Shown: positions 6,407-14,857, counted from the stretch's first letter. The stretch is 18,139 nucleotides of DNA from an uncultured Eubacteriales bacterium (GCA_900553295.1 USCR01000037.1:1-18139), one strand, 5' to 3'. Made by a program: numbers and translations. Notes: generated by a model not told the origin, from the sequence alone.

Positions 6407-7783
6407 TCAAAACAGTACGCTCAGCGCCTGATACACCGTGTCCACGCCCCGCAGGGTTACGCCCTCGAGGGCCTTGAGATGGCGTAGGTTCTCCTTGGGC
6501 AGCACAATGGTGGTGAAGCCCAGGCGGGCGCACTCGGCCACCCGGCGCTCAATCTGCGGGATGGCGCGCACTTCGCCCCCCAGGCCCACCTCGCCCATTA
6601 CGGCCACCTGCTGCCCCACCGGCGTATCCTTCAGGGAGGACGCCACCGCCACGCAAAGGGCCAGGTCCGCGGCGGGCTCGCCCAGTTCCAGGCCGCCGGC
6701 CACGTTCACATACACATCCTGGTTATAGGTCTTTTGACCCGCGCGTTTTTCCAGCACGGCCAGCAGCAGTGCCACGCGCCCCGTGTCCGCGCCCTCCACG
6801 GTGCGCCGGGGGGTCCCGAAATACGTGGGCGAGGCCAGCGCCTGCACGTCCACCAGCAGCGGCCGCGAGCCCTCCATGCCGCAGAACACCACCGATCCGC
6901 TGGCGCCCTTGGCCCGGTGGGAAAGCAGCTGCTCCGAGGGATTCTCCACCACCCGCATGCCTTCCTGGGTCATCTGGAACACGCCCAGCTCGTTTACCGA
7001 GCCGAAGCGGTTCTTCACCGCCCGCAGCAGGCGGTACTCCTGCTGCCGGTCGCCCTCGAAATACAGCACCACGTCCACCATGTGCTCCAGCATTCGCGGG
7101 CCCGCAATGGCCCCTTCCTTGGTCACGTGTCCCACCAGAAACACGGCGGTGCCGCTTTCCTTGCACAGGCGCATGAGCAGACTGGTGCATTCCCGTATCT
7201 GGCTGACGCTTCCCGGGGCGGAGGCCATTTCCGGGCGGTACATGGTCTGGATGGAGTCCACCACCGCCACATCCGGGGCCAGTTCCTTCAGCCGCTCCTC
7301 CACATGATCCATGGCGGTCTCCGCCAGCACATACAGGTTGGGCACATCGATAGCCAGGCGCCGGGCCCGGAGCTTTACCTGCTTGGCGGATTCCTCGCCG
7401 CTGATATAGAGCACTCGTTTTCCCTGGGCGCACAGATGCGCGCACACCTGCAGCAGCAGCGTGGACTTGCCGATGCCCGGGTCGCCGCCTATGAGCATCA
7501 GTCCCCCCTCCACAATGCCGCCGCCCAGCACCCGGTCCAATTCACCTATGCCCGTGGAAAGGCGCGCCGCCGCGTCCTCGGGAATGTCCCGCAGGAGCAT
7601 GGCCTGGGCGCCGCTGCCCGGGCGCTGGCGCAGTGGCTTGGCCGCCGCGGCTGCTTTGGCCGGGGCCGCCACCACGCTTTCCTCCATGGTGTTCCAGGCG
7701 CCGCAGCCGGGGCACCGGCCCACCCAGCGCGCCGTTTCATATCCACAGGCTGTGCAGGCAAAGCAAGTTTTTTCCCTGGCCAC
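6407..7783 (-). CDS. radA: DNA repair protein RadA/Sms
   Basis: A 458-residue RadA/Sms, the hexameric helicase-like ATPase that promotes branch migration in homologous recombination and repair. From the chosen start: a C4 zinc finger (C10, C13, C24, C27), Walker A GDPGIGKST (100-108), Walker B VAVVD (172-176), the RadA-specific KNRFG motif (257-261), and a Lon protease-like C-terminal domain from about 290 that is scaffold-like in this family. An upstream in-frame ATG at 7828 would add 15 residues, but it overlaps the -10 element and lacks a ribosome site. The GTG at 7783 has GGAGG 8 bases upstream and gives the same length as the Bacillus protein (458), so it is preferred. The gene follows the terminator of the ribosomal superoperon and precedes yacL. 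Confidence 0.96.
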   Translation of the reverse strand: MAREKTCFACTACGYETARWVGRCPGCGAWNTMEESVVAAPAKAAAAAKPLRQRPGSGAQAMLLRDIPEDAAARLSTGIGELDRVLGGGIVEGGLMLIGGDPGIGKSTLLLQVCAHLCAQGKRVLYISGEESAKQVKLRARRLAIDVPNLYVLAETAMDHVEERLKELAPDVAVVDSIQTMYRPEMASAPGSVSQIRECTSLLMRLCKESGTAVFLVGHVTKEGAIAGPRMLEHMVDVVLYFEGDRQQEYRLLRAVKNRFGSVNELGVFQMTQEGMRVVENPSEQLLSHRAKGASGSVVFCGMEGSRPLLVDVQALASPTYFGTPRRTVEGADTGRVALLLAVLEKRAGQKTYNQDVYVNVAGGLELGEPAADLALCVAVASSLKDTPVGQQVAVMGEVGLGGEVRAIPQIERRVAECARLGFTTIVLPKENLRHLKALEGVTLRGVDTVYQALSVLF

Positions 7784-7790
7784 GGTTTCT

Positions 7791-7797
7791 TCCTCCC
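7791..7797 (-). promoter_or_regulatory. Ribosome site deciding the GTG start of radA
   Basis: GGGAGGA on the minus strand, with the GGAGG core 8 bases before GTG at 7783. There is nothing comparable before the ATG at 7828. Confidence 0.75.
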
Positions 7798-7818
7798 TCA
7801 TGCTCGCGTATGATTGAT

Positions 7819-7827
7819 AGTATACCA
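7819..7827 (-). promoter_or_regulatory. Extended -10 promoter for radA-yacL
   Basis: TGGTATACT on the minus strand: TATACT at 7824-7819 with an upstream TGn extension. No good -35 hexamer lies 16-18 bases further upstream, which is typical for promoters relying on the extended -10. The expected start of transcription is near 7812, giving a leader of about 30 bases before GTG at 7783. Confidence 0.6.
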
Positions 7828-7938
7828 TACTCCCGCGTCGCAGAAAAGCGCTTGTTTGTGAATTTCATCCTGACACAGGCATATGAAGCCTACATGAAGT
7901 ATCTGTGGCATGCGGGCAAAGGTCGCCCTTCCAGTGTG

Positions 7939-7972
7939 AAAAAAAATTGACCAGAGCCTTTGCCCTGGTCAA
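7939..7972 (-). terminator. Intrinsic terminator of the ribosomal superoperon, after rpmJ
   Basis: On the minus strand TTGACCAG (7972-7965) pairs with CTGGTCAA (7954-7947), with GC/GC pairing possible inside and a small AAA-containing loop, followed directly by eight T residues (7946-7939). It lies about 20 bases after the rpmJ stop. It is a textbook Rho-independent terminator. Confidence 0.93.
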
Positions 7973-7992
7973 TCAAAGCATGGTTATATGCC

Positions 7993-8378
<386 letters not shown>

Positions 8379-8382
8379 GATT

Positions 8383-8682
8383 TCAGCCCTCCTTGCACAG
8401 CGGCGTCTCAGTTTGCAGCCCGGCCTCCCGCAGCAGCTTGCGCAGATCGCTGTCCAGCACCTGGCCGGAGGCAAGCCGCTGCGCAAGGTCCTGCATCTTC
8501 ACAGGCTTGGCGTGCAAATGTTTTACTTTTTTCCGTTTGGGATGATCCAGCTTGCGGGTCAGGCCATCGGCCATCATGACAAATTGGTCGTCCACCACGG
8601 AGAGAATCACGAAGCAGCGGTCCCTGTCGCGGCCCTGTCTGGACATGACGACGCGCCCGACTTCCATCGGTATGCGCTCCAT
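8383..8682 (-). CDS. KOW-domain RNA-binding protein (L14e-like)
   Basis: A roughly 99-residue basic protein of the KOW-domain family that in many Clostridia sits between map and infA. The N-terminal part has the KOW-like pattern [24 protein letters not shown], then [23 protein letters not shown], resembling eukaryotic/archaeal L14e-type proteins. The C-terminal 35 residues form a predicted helix. Its role is unproven; ribosome or rRNA binding is inferred from the fold, the charge and the neighbours. Two adjacent ATGs (8685 and 8682) overlap the map stop as ATGATG. The second lies 7 bases after GGAGG and is preferred; the ATG at 8700 overlaps the ribosome site itself and is unlikely. The gene ends 4 bases before infA. 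Confidence 0.85.
   Translation of the reverse strand: MERIPMEVGRVVMSRQGRDRDRCFVILSVVDDQFVMMADGLTRKLDHPKRKKVKHLHAKPVKMQDLAQRLASGQVLDSDLRKLLREAGLQTETPLCKEG
8388..8394 (-). promoter_or_regulatory. Ribosome site deciding the TTG start of infA
   Basis: AAGGAGG on the minus strand, nine bases before TTG at 8378. It also encodes the last residues (KEG) of the preceding KOW-domain protein. Confidence 0.8.
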
Positions 8683-9458
8683 CATTCCTCCTCCTTCCAC
8701 TGGAAACCAGGGAAAGTAAGGATCTCGGGCAACCCATCCTCACGGATGGCGATGGTGTGCTCGTAGTGGGAGCAGAGGCTGCCGTCCCGGGTGCGGAAGC
8801 ACCACTCGTCGTCGTCCTCTGTTACGTGCCAGTCCCCGGCGGCAATCATGGGTTCCACCGCCAGGGTCATGCCTTTGCGCAGGCGCAGGCCATGCCCGGG
8901 CTCCCCAAAGTTGTACACCGCGGGGTCCTCATGCATCTCCCGGCCAATGCCGTGGCCCGTCAGGTCACGAATGACCCCATAGCCGTGGCTCTCTGCCCAG
9001 GACTGGATGGCGTGGCCCACATCGCCCAGCCGGTTGCCGGCCACGGCCTGACGCACGCCCTTCCAGAAGCACTCTTCCGTAACCTCGATGAGCGCCTCCG
9101 CTTCCGCGGAGATCTCGCCGATGCCCATGGTGAAGGCGCTATCCGCCTGCCACCCATCCAGCACCAGTCCACAATCAATGCTGATGATGGAGCCTTCCCG
9201 AAGCACCTGGTTTTCTGAAGGAATCCCATGCACCACCTGGTCGTCCACGCTGGTGCATAGCGTGGCAGGGTAGCCGTTATAGTGCAGGAAGGAAGGTGTG
9301 GCATGATTCTTGCGGATCAGCTGTTCCGCGTAAACGTCCAGCGCCGCAGTGGTCATGCCCGGCTTCACAGCCTCTCGGAGCTTTTGGAGCACCTCGTACA
9401 GAAGCGCTCCCGCCTCCCGCATTTTCGCAATATGATCCTGATTTTTGATGCTTATCAT
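8682..9458 (-). CDS. map: Methionine aminopeptidase, type I
   Basis: A 258-residue MetAP that removes the N-terminal methionine from nascent proteins after deformylation. The five metal ligands are all present: D95 (SIDCG), D106, H169 (TGHGIG), E202 (VEPM) and E233 (YEHT), with catalytic H77 in VHGIP. Each lies two positions before its E. coli counterpart, so the pita-bread fold is complete. No N-terminal SEC-C zinc extension is present. The ATG at 9458 overlaps the adk stop as ATGA, and the stop in turn overlaps the start of the KOW-domain gene, so adk-map-KOW are probably translationally coupled. The ribosome site before map is weak (GGGCGAAGG), consistent with coupling. Confidence 0.97.
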   Translation of the reverse strand: MISIKNQDHIAKMREAGALLYEVLQKLREAVKPGMTTAALDVYAEQLIRKNHATPSFLHYNGYPATLCTSVDDQVVHGIPSENQVLREGSIISIDCGLVLDGWQADSAFTMGIGEISAEAEALIEVTEECFWKGVRQAVAGNRLGDVGHAIQSWAESHGYGVIRDLTGHGIGREMHEDPAVYNFGEPGHGLRLRKGMTLAVEPMIAAGDWHVTEDDDEWCFRTRDGSLCSHYEHTIAIREDGLPEILTFPGFQWKEEE

Positions 9459-10081
9459 GCCTTCGCCCCTAAAACGTTCAGGATGTCCGCGTAGATCGCG
9501 TCACGATCCTTGGCGCCGTCAATGCGATGGAGCAAGCCCTTTTTCTCGTAGAAATCCACCAGGGGCGCCGTCTGGTCATGGTAGACCTTCAGGCGGCTGA
9601 GCACCGTTTCGGGCTTGTCATCGTCCCGCTGTACCAGGGGTTCGCCGCAGTCACACTGGGTACGCCCGTTCAGCTGGGAAACATGGTTTGTCGCTCCGCA
9701 CTTCAGGCATACGCGCCGTCCGCTGAGGCGGTCCACCAGCTGCTGATCTTCCACAGCCAGCTCCACCACCGCGTCAATGTGCGCAATGTTGTCCAGCGCT
9801 TCCGCCTGGGGAACCGTCCGGGGAAAGCCGTCCAGGATGTATCCCTTCTGGCAGTCCGCTTCCTTGAGCCGTTCCTCCACAATGGCGATGACCACCTCAT
9901 CCGGTACCAGCTTGCCCGCGTCGATGAAGGACTTGGCCTTCAGCCCCGTGGGGGTCTGCTCCTTGATGGCACGGCGGAGAATGTCGCCGGTGGAAACCTG
10001 GGGGATGCCCAGCGCCGCGCAGATGCGCTGCGCCTGCGTTCCCTTGCCCGCGCCGGGAGGTCCTAAGAAGATGATATTCAT
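9455..10081 (-). CDS. adk: Adenylate kinase (zinc-lid type)
   Basis: A 208-residue adenylate kinase that interconverts ATP + AMP and 2 ADP. The P-loop GPPGAGKGT is at 7-15, the AMP-binding region with STGDILR is at 30-36, DGFPRT is at 84-89, and the lid spans about 120-160 ending in QRDDD. The lid has four cysteines, C125, C128, C143 and C145, as in Gram-positive zinc-lid enzymes, but the last pair is C-x-C where the family usually has C-x-x-C. The translation is unambiguous and the surrounding CG, EPLVQRDDD context is normal. The ATG at 10081 follows AAAGGAG by 6 bases; a TTG two codons earlier (10087) lies too close to that site. Its stop overlaps map. Confidence 0.97.
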   Translation of the reverse strand: MNIIFLGPPGAGKGTQAQRICAALGIPQVSTGDILRRAIKEQTPTGLKAKSFIDAGKLVPDEVVIAIVEERLKEADCQKGYILDGFPRTVPQAEALDNIAHIDAVVELAVEDQQLVDRLSGRRVCLKCGATNHVSQLNGRTQCDCGEPLVQRDDDKPETVLSRLKVYHDQTAPLVDFYEKKGLLHRIDGAKDRDAIYADILNVLGAKA

Positions 10082-10087
10082 TGACAA

Positions 10088-10248
10088 CTCCTTTCGGGAG
10101 ACATGGCAGACCCGGAGAGGAAAGCTCCACCCCTAGGCTATGGCATCCTCGCGGATATCATGCGTCTCCCCGCGTCCCGTCCTCAAACTCCCTGCATCCA
10201 ACCATGCACCGGGCGTAATCGCTCCGGTGCATGGCGGCACAGGTCTTC
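10088..10248 (-). other. secY-adk intergenic gap
   Basis: The widest gap in the superoperon, 160 bases, with no credible gene. It holds the hairpin at 10202-10234 and the adk ribosome site. A poor promoter-like pair (TTGAGG, 18 bases, CATGAT) can be found, but it matches consensus at only four of six positions in each hexamer. Confidence 0.5.
10202..10234 (-). repeat. Hairpin just after secY
   Basis: CCATGCACCGG (10202-10212) and CCGGTGCATGG (10224-10234) form a perfect 11 bp stem. GCG and CGC extend it inward around a TAAT loop with one bulged base. It begins 14 bases after the secY stop. The minus-strand sequence after it (TTGGATGC) is not T-rich, so it is not a standard terminator. An attenuator, RNA-processing site or 3'-end stabiliser is possible. 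Confidence 0.6.
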
Positions 10249-11529
10249 TTACATGAATCCAGCGGTATCCAGGTTGCTGTCGATGCCGCGGATGCTCATC
10301 TCGGCGCGGATGGCGCGGATGGTCTCCAGGGACACGCTCACAGCGATCAGGATGGACGAAGCCGCGAAGGGCACCGCCGTGTTCAGCTGGGTGGTCAGAA
10401 TCGTGGGAACAGCAGCCAGAATCGCCAGGAACAGCGCGGAGAACAGGTTCAAGCGGTTCACGGTGGTCTGGAGGAAGCCGCGGATGTTCTTGCCGCGCTG
10501 TCCGGGGATCACCGCGCCCTGCATGGTGAGCTGCTCAGCCTGCCGCTTGGCGTCAAAGCTGATGGAGGAGTAGAAGAAGGTGAACGCCATGATCAGCAGT
10601 GCGGAGATGATCATGTACCACACGCTGCCGGTGTTCATGTAGGTGTTCCACCAGATGTAGGCGCCGGAATTGGTGCCGCCGACCAACTGAATGATCGTTC
10701 CGGGGAACGCCAGGAAAGAGTAGGCGAAGATCAGCGGGAGCACGCCCACGCTGCACACCTTCAGGGACATGTGGGTGTTCTGACCACCGTAAACCCGGCG
10801 GCCCTTCACCTGCTTGGCAATCTGCAGCGGGATGCGCCGCTCGCCCATGTCCACAAAGGTTACCACCACCACCATGATGACGAACATCACGGCGATGACC
10901 AGCAGGTTCATCCAGCCGCTGCCGGTGCCGCCAACGCTGGCATTGGTGAAGCCGGAAACGATGCCGTTGAACAGGTTGCACAGGATACCGGCCATAATCA
11001 GCATGCTGATGCCGTTACCCACGCCCTTTTCGCTGATGCGCTCGCCAATCCACATGGCCAGGGCGGAACCGCCAGCCATGCTGATGCCCACCAGCATATA
11101 GTTGAACCAGCCGGACTTGATGTAGCCCAGGCCGGCCACCAGGCCGATGGCCTGCACCGCGGCCAGGCCGACGGTGACATAGCGGGTAATGCGGGCGATC
11201 TTCTCACGGCCGCCGCCTTCCTCGTCCCGCTGCATACGCTCCAGGGCGGGAATGGCGATGGTCAGCAGCTGCATAATAATGCTGGCGTTGATGTAGGGTG
11301 TGATACCCATGGCCATGATGGTCATGTTGGCGAAGTTGGAACCGGTCATCATGTTGACCAGCTGCAGGATAGGCAGATCCGTAGCGGTACCCGTCAACAC
11401 CCGTGCCGCGTCCACGCCGGGAGCGGGAATAACGCCCACCAGGCGGAAGAGCAGCAGCATACCTAGGGTGTAGAGGATCTTATTGCGCAGCTCCGGGATC
11501 TTCCACATCTTTCTGATGCTTTCCCACAT
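10249..11529 (-). CDS. secY: Preprotein translocase subunit SecY
   Basis: A 426-residue channel subunit of the Sec translocon with the expected ten membrane helices. Family landmarks are the N-terminal LRNKILYTLGML first helix, the plug-region GGTG-equivalent after the first helix (APGVDAARV), GITPYINASIIMQLL (about 75-89), the cytoplasmic ERISEKGVGNGIS (163-175), GERRIPLQIAKQVKGRR and the C-terminal LDTAGFM tail. Length is typical. The ATG at 11529 follows GAGGTGAT and lies one base after the rplO stop, so it is tightly coupled to the L15 gene, as in most bacteria. It is followed by the longest gap in the cluster before adk. Confidence 0.97.
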   Translation of the reverse strand: MWESIRKMWKIPELRNKILYTLGMLLLFRLVGVIPAPGVDAARVLTGTATDLPILQLVNMMTGSNFANMTIMAMGITPYINASIIMQLLTIAIPALERMQRDEEGGGREKIARITRYVTVGLAAVQAIGLVAGLGYIKSGWFNYMLVGISMAGGSALAMWIGERISEKGVGNGISMLIMAGILCNLFNGIVSGFTNASVGGTGSGWMNLLVIAVMFVIMVVVVTFVDMGERRIPLQIAKQVKGRRVYGGQNTHMSLKVCSVGVLPLIFAYSFLAFPGTIIQLVGGTNSGAYIWWNTYMNTGSVWYMIISALLIMAFTFFYSSISFDAKRQAEQLTMQGAVIPGQRGKNIRGFLQTTVNRLNLFSALFLAILAAVPTILTTQLNTAVPFAASSILIAVSVSLETIRAIRAEMSIRGIDSNLDTAGFM

Positions 11530-11530
11530 G

Positions 11531-11971
11531 TCAGATCACCTCGGCTTTCCCGCCGAGAGCCTCAATCTTCTCCTTTGCGGAGGCGGTGAACTTGCTGGCC
11601 TGCACGGTGAGCTTCTTGGTCAGCTCGCCGTTGCCCATGATCTTCACGCCATCCAGCGTCTTGCGGATAATGCCGGCGTCAAGCAGGGACTGGGCCGTAA
11701 CCACATCGCCATCGTTGAAGATCTCGAGACGCTCAACATTCACGCAAGCATATTCGGTACCGAAAATGTTGGTGAAGCCGCGCTTGGGAACGCGACGGTA
11801 CAGGGGCATCTGGCCGCCCTCAAATCCGGGGCGCTTGCCGCCGCCGGAGCGCGCCTTGGCGCCCTTGTGGCCCTTACCGGAGGTCTTGCCCAGACCGGAA
11901 CCTACGCCGCGGCCCAGGCGCTTGGGCGCCGTCACGGAACCTGCGGCGGGTTGCAACTCGTGCAGTTTCAT
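11531..11971 (-). CDS. rplO: 50S ribosomal protein L15
   Basis: A 146-residue L15, a late-assembling large-subunit protein with a long, glycine-rich N-terminal extension that threads into 23S rRNA. The signature [21 protein letters not shown] (18-38) and the globular part with [17 protein letters not shown] are clear. The start at 11971 follows AGGGAGG. Its stop sits one base before secY; rpmD precedes by 16 bases. Normal length. Confidence 0.97.
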   Translation of the reverse strand: MKLHELQPAAGSVTAPKRLGRGVGSGLGKTSGKGHKGAKARSGGGKRPGFEGGQMPLYRRVPKRGFTNIFGTEYACVNVERLEIFNDGDVVTAQSLLDAGIIRKTLDGVKIMGNGELTKKLTVQASKFTASAKEKIEALGGKAEVI

Positions 11972-11987
11972 TGGGGTATTCCCTCCT

Positions 11988-12170
11988 TTACTCGTTCACT
12001 TCTTCGACCTTGACCATGTGCTTCACCGCGAAAATCTGGCCACGGATGGCGGGATTGTCGGGCTGCACCTTGGTCTGGCCGATCTTGCGAAGGCCCAGGG
12101 CCTTCACCGTCGCCTTCTGCTTGGGCTGGCAGGCGATAGGAGACTTCATCAAGGTAATCTTGAGCTTCAT
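11988..12170 (-). CDS. rpmD: 50S ribosomal protein L30
   Basis: A 60-residue L30 of the short bacterial type ([45 protein letters not shown]). All are expected segments and the length is standard. AAGGAGGAG precedes the ATG by about 7 bases. It lies between rpsE (14-base gap) and rplO, the canonical spc order. Confidence 0.96.
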   Translation of the reverse strand: MKLKITLMKSPIACQPKQKATVKALGLRKIGQTKVQPDNPAIRGQIFAVKHMVKVEEVNE

Positions 12171-12184
12171 ATCGTTTCTCCTCC

Positions 12185-12682
12185 TTAACCCAGCAGTTCT
12201 TCCACGGTCTTGCCGCGGAGCTTGGCCACCTGCTCGGCACTGCGCATCAGCTTCAGGGCCTCCAGGGTGGCCTTCACCATGTTGATGCGGTTGCTGGTGC
12301 CAAAGCTCTTGGTGCGGATGTCCTTCACGCCCGCCAGTTCCAGCACGGCACGGGCCGCGCCGCCGGCGATCACGCCGGTACCTTCGGGAGCGGGAATCAG
12401 CACCACCTTGCCGGTGGAATAGTAACCTACTGCCTCATGAGGCACGGTGGTGCCATGCAGGGGCACGGTCACCATGTGCTTCTTGGCATCTTCGTTGGCC
12501 TTGCGGATGGCCTCGGGAATTTCCGCGGCCTTCCCCATGCCGGCGCCCACGCGGCCGTTCTCATCGCCCACGACGACGAGCGCGGAGAACCGCATGTTGC
12601 GGCCGCCCTTTACGGTCTTGGACACCCGGTTGACAGCGACCAGCCGTTCTTTGAATTCGCTGACCTGTTCGTAGCGTTGCAT
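12185..12682 (-). CDS. rpsE: 30S ribosomal protein S5
   Basis: A 165-residue S5, which helps set decoding accuracy and mRNA unwinding at the entry channel. The N-terminal double-stranded-RNA-binding-like domain has [21 protein letters not shown] (12-32) followed by [19 protein letters not shown]; the C-terminal domain has [19 protein letters not shown] and the [14 protein letters not shown] segment. Loop residues where spectinomycin resistance arises (around SKTVKGGR) look wild-type. The ATG at 12682 follows GGGAGG. Confidence 0.97.
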   Translation of the reverse strand: MQRYEQVSEFKERLVAVNRVSKTVKGGRNMRFSALVVVGDENGRVGAGMGKAAEIPEAIRKANEDAKKHMVTVPLHGTTVPHEAVGYYSTGKVVLIPAPEGTGVIAGGAARAVLELAGVKDIRTKSFGTSNRINMVKATLEALKLMRSAEQVAKLRGKTVEELLG

Positions 12683-12700
12683 GCGTGTGTCCTCCCTCTC

Positions 12701-13069
12701 TTAGAAATCAAGTCCGGCTTCACGGGCGCCGGCGGCCAATTCCGCCACACGGCCGGCATACACATAGCCACCGCGGTCGAAAACCACGGCCTTAATGCCG
12801 GACTGGACAGCACGCTCGCCCAGGAGCTTGCCAACCAGCTTGGACGCGCCCTTCTTATCGACCTCGTCCAGCTGGCCCTTCATGGCAGGGTCCATGGTGG
12901 ACGCGCTGACCAGGGTCACGCCCTTGGTGTCGTCGATGATCTGGGCGTAGATGTGATTCAGGCTGCGATAGACGCACAGACGCGGCATTTCGGGGGTGCC
13001 GCTGATCTTTTTGCGAACCCGCGCATGACGAATCACGCGCACCTCATTCCGGTCACGCTTTTTGAACAT
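12701..13069 (-). CDS. rplR: 50S ribosomal protein L18
   Basis: A 122-residue L18, one of the 5S rRNA-binding proteins. It shows the basic N-terminus ([20 protein letters not shown]), then [19 protein letters not shown], and the C-terminal [25 protein letters not shown] that ends nearly all L18 proteins. Length is standard. GGGAGTGA precedes the ATG at 13069; rplF ends 18 bases upstream. Confidence 0.97.
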   Translation of the reverse strand: MFKKRDRNEVRVIRHARVRKKISGTPEMPRLCVYRSLNHIYAQIIDDTKGVTLVSASTMDPAMKGQLDEVDKKGASKLVGKLLGERAVQSGIKAVVFDRGGYVYAGRVAELAAGAREAGLDF

Positions 13070-13087
13070 TTGCAGTCACTCCCTCTC

Positions 13088-13633
13088 TTACTTCTTACCG
13101 GTCTTGCCTTCCTTGCGGCGGATGTGCTCATCCGTGTACTTGATGCCCTTGCCCAGGTAGGGTTCAGGCTTACGGATGGCGCGGATATCCGCGGCAAGGT
13201 TGCCCACCTGCTGCTTGGAGATGCCCTTGACCACGATGGTGTTGGGGTTGGGGGTCTCAAAGCTGATGTTTTCGGGGGCATCCAGGATCACGGGGTGGGA
13301 GAAGCCAATGTTGATGGTCAGCTTCTTGCCACCATCGGCCTGGGCACGGTAGCCGGTGCCGACCAGCTCCAGGGTCTTGGTGAAGCCGTCGGTCACGCCC
13401 ACAACCATGTTGTGGACCAGGGCCCGGTACAGGCCATGCATGGCCTTGTGGGGCTTGCTATCGGTGGGGCGCTCGAGGGTCAGTACGTTGCCCTCCTGCT
13501 TCACGGTGATAGCGCTGTTCACCTGCTGGGAAAGGGTGCCCTTGGGGCCCTTTACCGTCACCAGGTTGTCAGCGTCAACCGTAACCGTCACGCCCGCGGG
13601 GACAGTGATCGGAAGTCTTCCGATACGAGACAT
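13088..13633 (-). CDS. rplF: 50S ribosomal protein L6
   Basis: A 181-residue L6, which sits near the factor-binding site at the sarcin-ricin loop. Two repeated beta-alpha domains are visible, from MSRIGRLPITVPAGV to about residue 80, then the second half with GVTDGFTKTLELVGTGYRA, the LGFSHPV-equivalent NIGFSHPV, and the C-terminal RKPEPYLGKGIKY signature followed by IRRKEGKTGKK. GGAGGTG precedes the ATG at 13633. Confidence 0.97.
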   Translation of the reverse strand: MSRIGRLPITVPAGVTVTVDADNLVTVKGPKGTLSQQVNSAITVKQEGNVLTLERPTDSKPHKAMHGLYRALVHNMVVGVTDGFTKTLELVGTGYRAQADGGKKLTINIGFSHPVILDAPENISFETPNPNTIVVKGISKQQVGNLAADIRAIRKPEPYLGKGIKYTDEHIRRKEGKTGKK

Positions 13634-13659
13634 AATCGCACCTCCATTGACGTGTCGGT

Positions 13660-14058
13660 TTACCAGATATAAGCCAGCACTTCGCCGCCGATGGCGTTCT
13701 TGCGGGCTTCCTTGTCAGTCATCAGGCCCTTGCTGGTGCTGATGATGGCGATACCCAGACCGCCCAGCACCCGGGGCAGCTCTTCGCAGCTGGCGTACAC
13801 GCGCAGGCCAGGCTTGCTGATGCGCTTCAGGCCGGCGATCACGGGCTGCTTGCCTTCCACATACTTCAGGGTAATCTTCATGCTGCCCTGGTGTCCGTCC
13901 TCAACGTAGTCCACACTCTTGATGTAGCCCTCGTTCAGCAGGATCTTCGCAATGGACTTCTTGGTGTTGCTGCTGGGCAGCGTTACGCTGTCGTGCTTGG
14001 CAACCTGAGCATTGCGGATGCGGGTGAGCATATCGGCAATGGGATCATTCACAACCAT
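13660..14058 (-). CDS. rpsH: 30S ribosomal protein S8
   Basis: A 132-residue S8, a primary 16S rRNA-binding protein. It opens with [14 protein letters not shown] (5-18), continues with [12 protein letters not shown], and ends in the conserved [28 protein letters not shown]-terminal domain (about 106-132), whose SxSKG loop contacts rRNA. In E. coli S8 represses the spc operon; no comparable mRNA site was recognised here. AGGAGG lies 7 bases before the ATG at 14058. Confidence 0.97.
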   Translation of the reverse strand: MVVNDPIADMLTRIRNAQVAKHDSVTLPSSNTKKSIAKILLNEGYIKSVDYVEDGHQGSMKITLKYVEGKQPVIAGLKRISKPGLRVYASCEELPRVLGGLGIAIISTSKGLMTDKEARKNAIGGEVLAYIW

Positions 14059-14088
14059 GGTGGAACCTCCTTCCGTTCTTCTCCCCGC

Positions 14089-14274
14089 TTACCAGCTGGC
14101 CTTGCGGACACCGGGGATCTGGCCAGCGTAGGCCAATTCTCTAAAGCAGATGCGGCACACGCCGTACTTGCGCAGCACGGAGTGGGGGCGGCCGCACAGG
14201 CGGCAGCGGGTATAAGCGCGGGTGGAGAACTTCGCGGTCCTCGCCTGCTTGAGTTTCATGCTCGTCTTAGCCAC
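14089..14274 (-). CDS. rpsN: 30S ribosomal protein S14, zinc type
   Basis: A 61-residue S14 of the short zinc-binding type used by Gram-positives. Ligands are C24, C27, C40 and C43 ([11 protein letters not shown] and [12 protein letters not shown]), and it ends in [11 protein letters not shown], the standard tail. The start is GTG at 14274, set by GGGAGG nine bases upstream (14284-14289); it gives the family length of 61. Placed between rplE and rpsH as in the canonical spc operon. Confidence 0.97.
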   Translation of the reverse strand: MAKTSMKLKQARTAKFSTRAYTRCRLCGRPHSVLRKYGVCRICFRELAYAGQIPGVRKASW

Positions 14275-14293
14275 TTGATTCTTCCTCCCTTTC

Positions 14294-14839
14294 TTACGCC
14301 TGCGCGAAGGGCATGCCCAGCAGGCGCAGCAGCTCCTTGCATTCCTCGTCGGTCTTGGCCGTGGTGACGAAGATCATTTCCATGCCGCGGATCTTCTCCA
14401 CCTTGTCATACTCGATTTCGGGGAACAGCAGCTGTTCACGAACACCCAGGGCATAGTTGCCGCGGCCGTCAAAGGCCTTGGTGGATACGCCGCGGAAGTC
14501 GCGCACACGGGGAAGGGCGATGTTCACGAGCTTATCCATGAACTCTTCCATACGGGAACCCCGCAGGGTTACCTTGGCGCCGATGTTCATGCCCTCGCGA
14601 AGCTTGAAGTTAGCGATGCTCTTCTTCGCCTTGGTCACCATGGGCTTCTGGCCGGCAATGGCCGTCAGCTCATTCACCGCCATCTCCAGCGCCTTGGCGT
14701 TGTCCTTGCAATCGCCCAGGCCCATGTTGATGACGATCTTCTCCAGCTTCGGGATTTCCATCACGTTCTTGTAGCCGAACTTCTGCTGCAAAGCAGGAAC
14801 AGCCTCGGCCAGGTATTTTTCCTTGATACGGGTAGCCAT
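14294..14839 (-). CDS. rplE: 50S ribosomal protein L5
   Basis: A 181-residue L5, which binds 5S rRNA and forms the bridge to the small subunit. The start has the family's [23 protein letters not shown], followed by [14 protein letters not shown] (30-43), the [25 protein letters not shown] region, and the C-terminal [38 protein letters not shown] lies 9 bases before the ATG at 14839. Normal length. Confidence 0.97.
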   Translation of the reverse strand: MATRIKEKYLAEAVPALQQKFGYKNVMEIPKLEKIVINMGLGDCKDNAKALEMAVNELTAIAGQKPMVTKAKKSIANFKLREGMNIGAKVTLRGSRMEEFMDKLVNIALPRVRDFRGVSTKAFDGRGNYALGVREQLLFPEIEYDKVEKIRGMEMIFVTTAKTDEECKELLRLLGMPFAQA

Positions 14840-14857
14840 GTGGCTTTTCCTCCTTTA

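Noticed and set aside
7829..7938. A riboswitch or leader RNA before radA
   Set aside because: The promoter -10 lies downstream of this stretch, so it is not transcribed from that promoter, and no known aptamer pattern was recognised.
10231..11466. Long + strand open frame opposite secY (411 codons)
   Set aside because: A histidine- and aspartate-rich shadow of a membrane protein gene, with no ribosome site or domain.
12437..13672. Long + strand open frame opposite rpsE, rplR and rplF
   Set aside because: It spans three conserved ribosomal genes and their gaps; shadow composition only.
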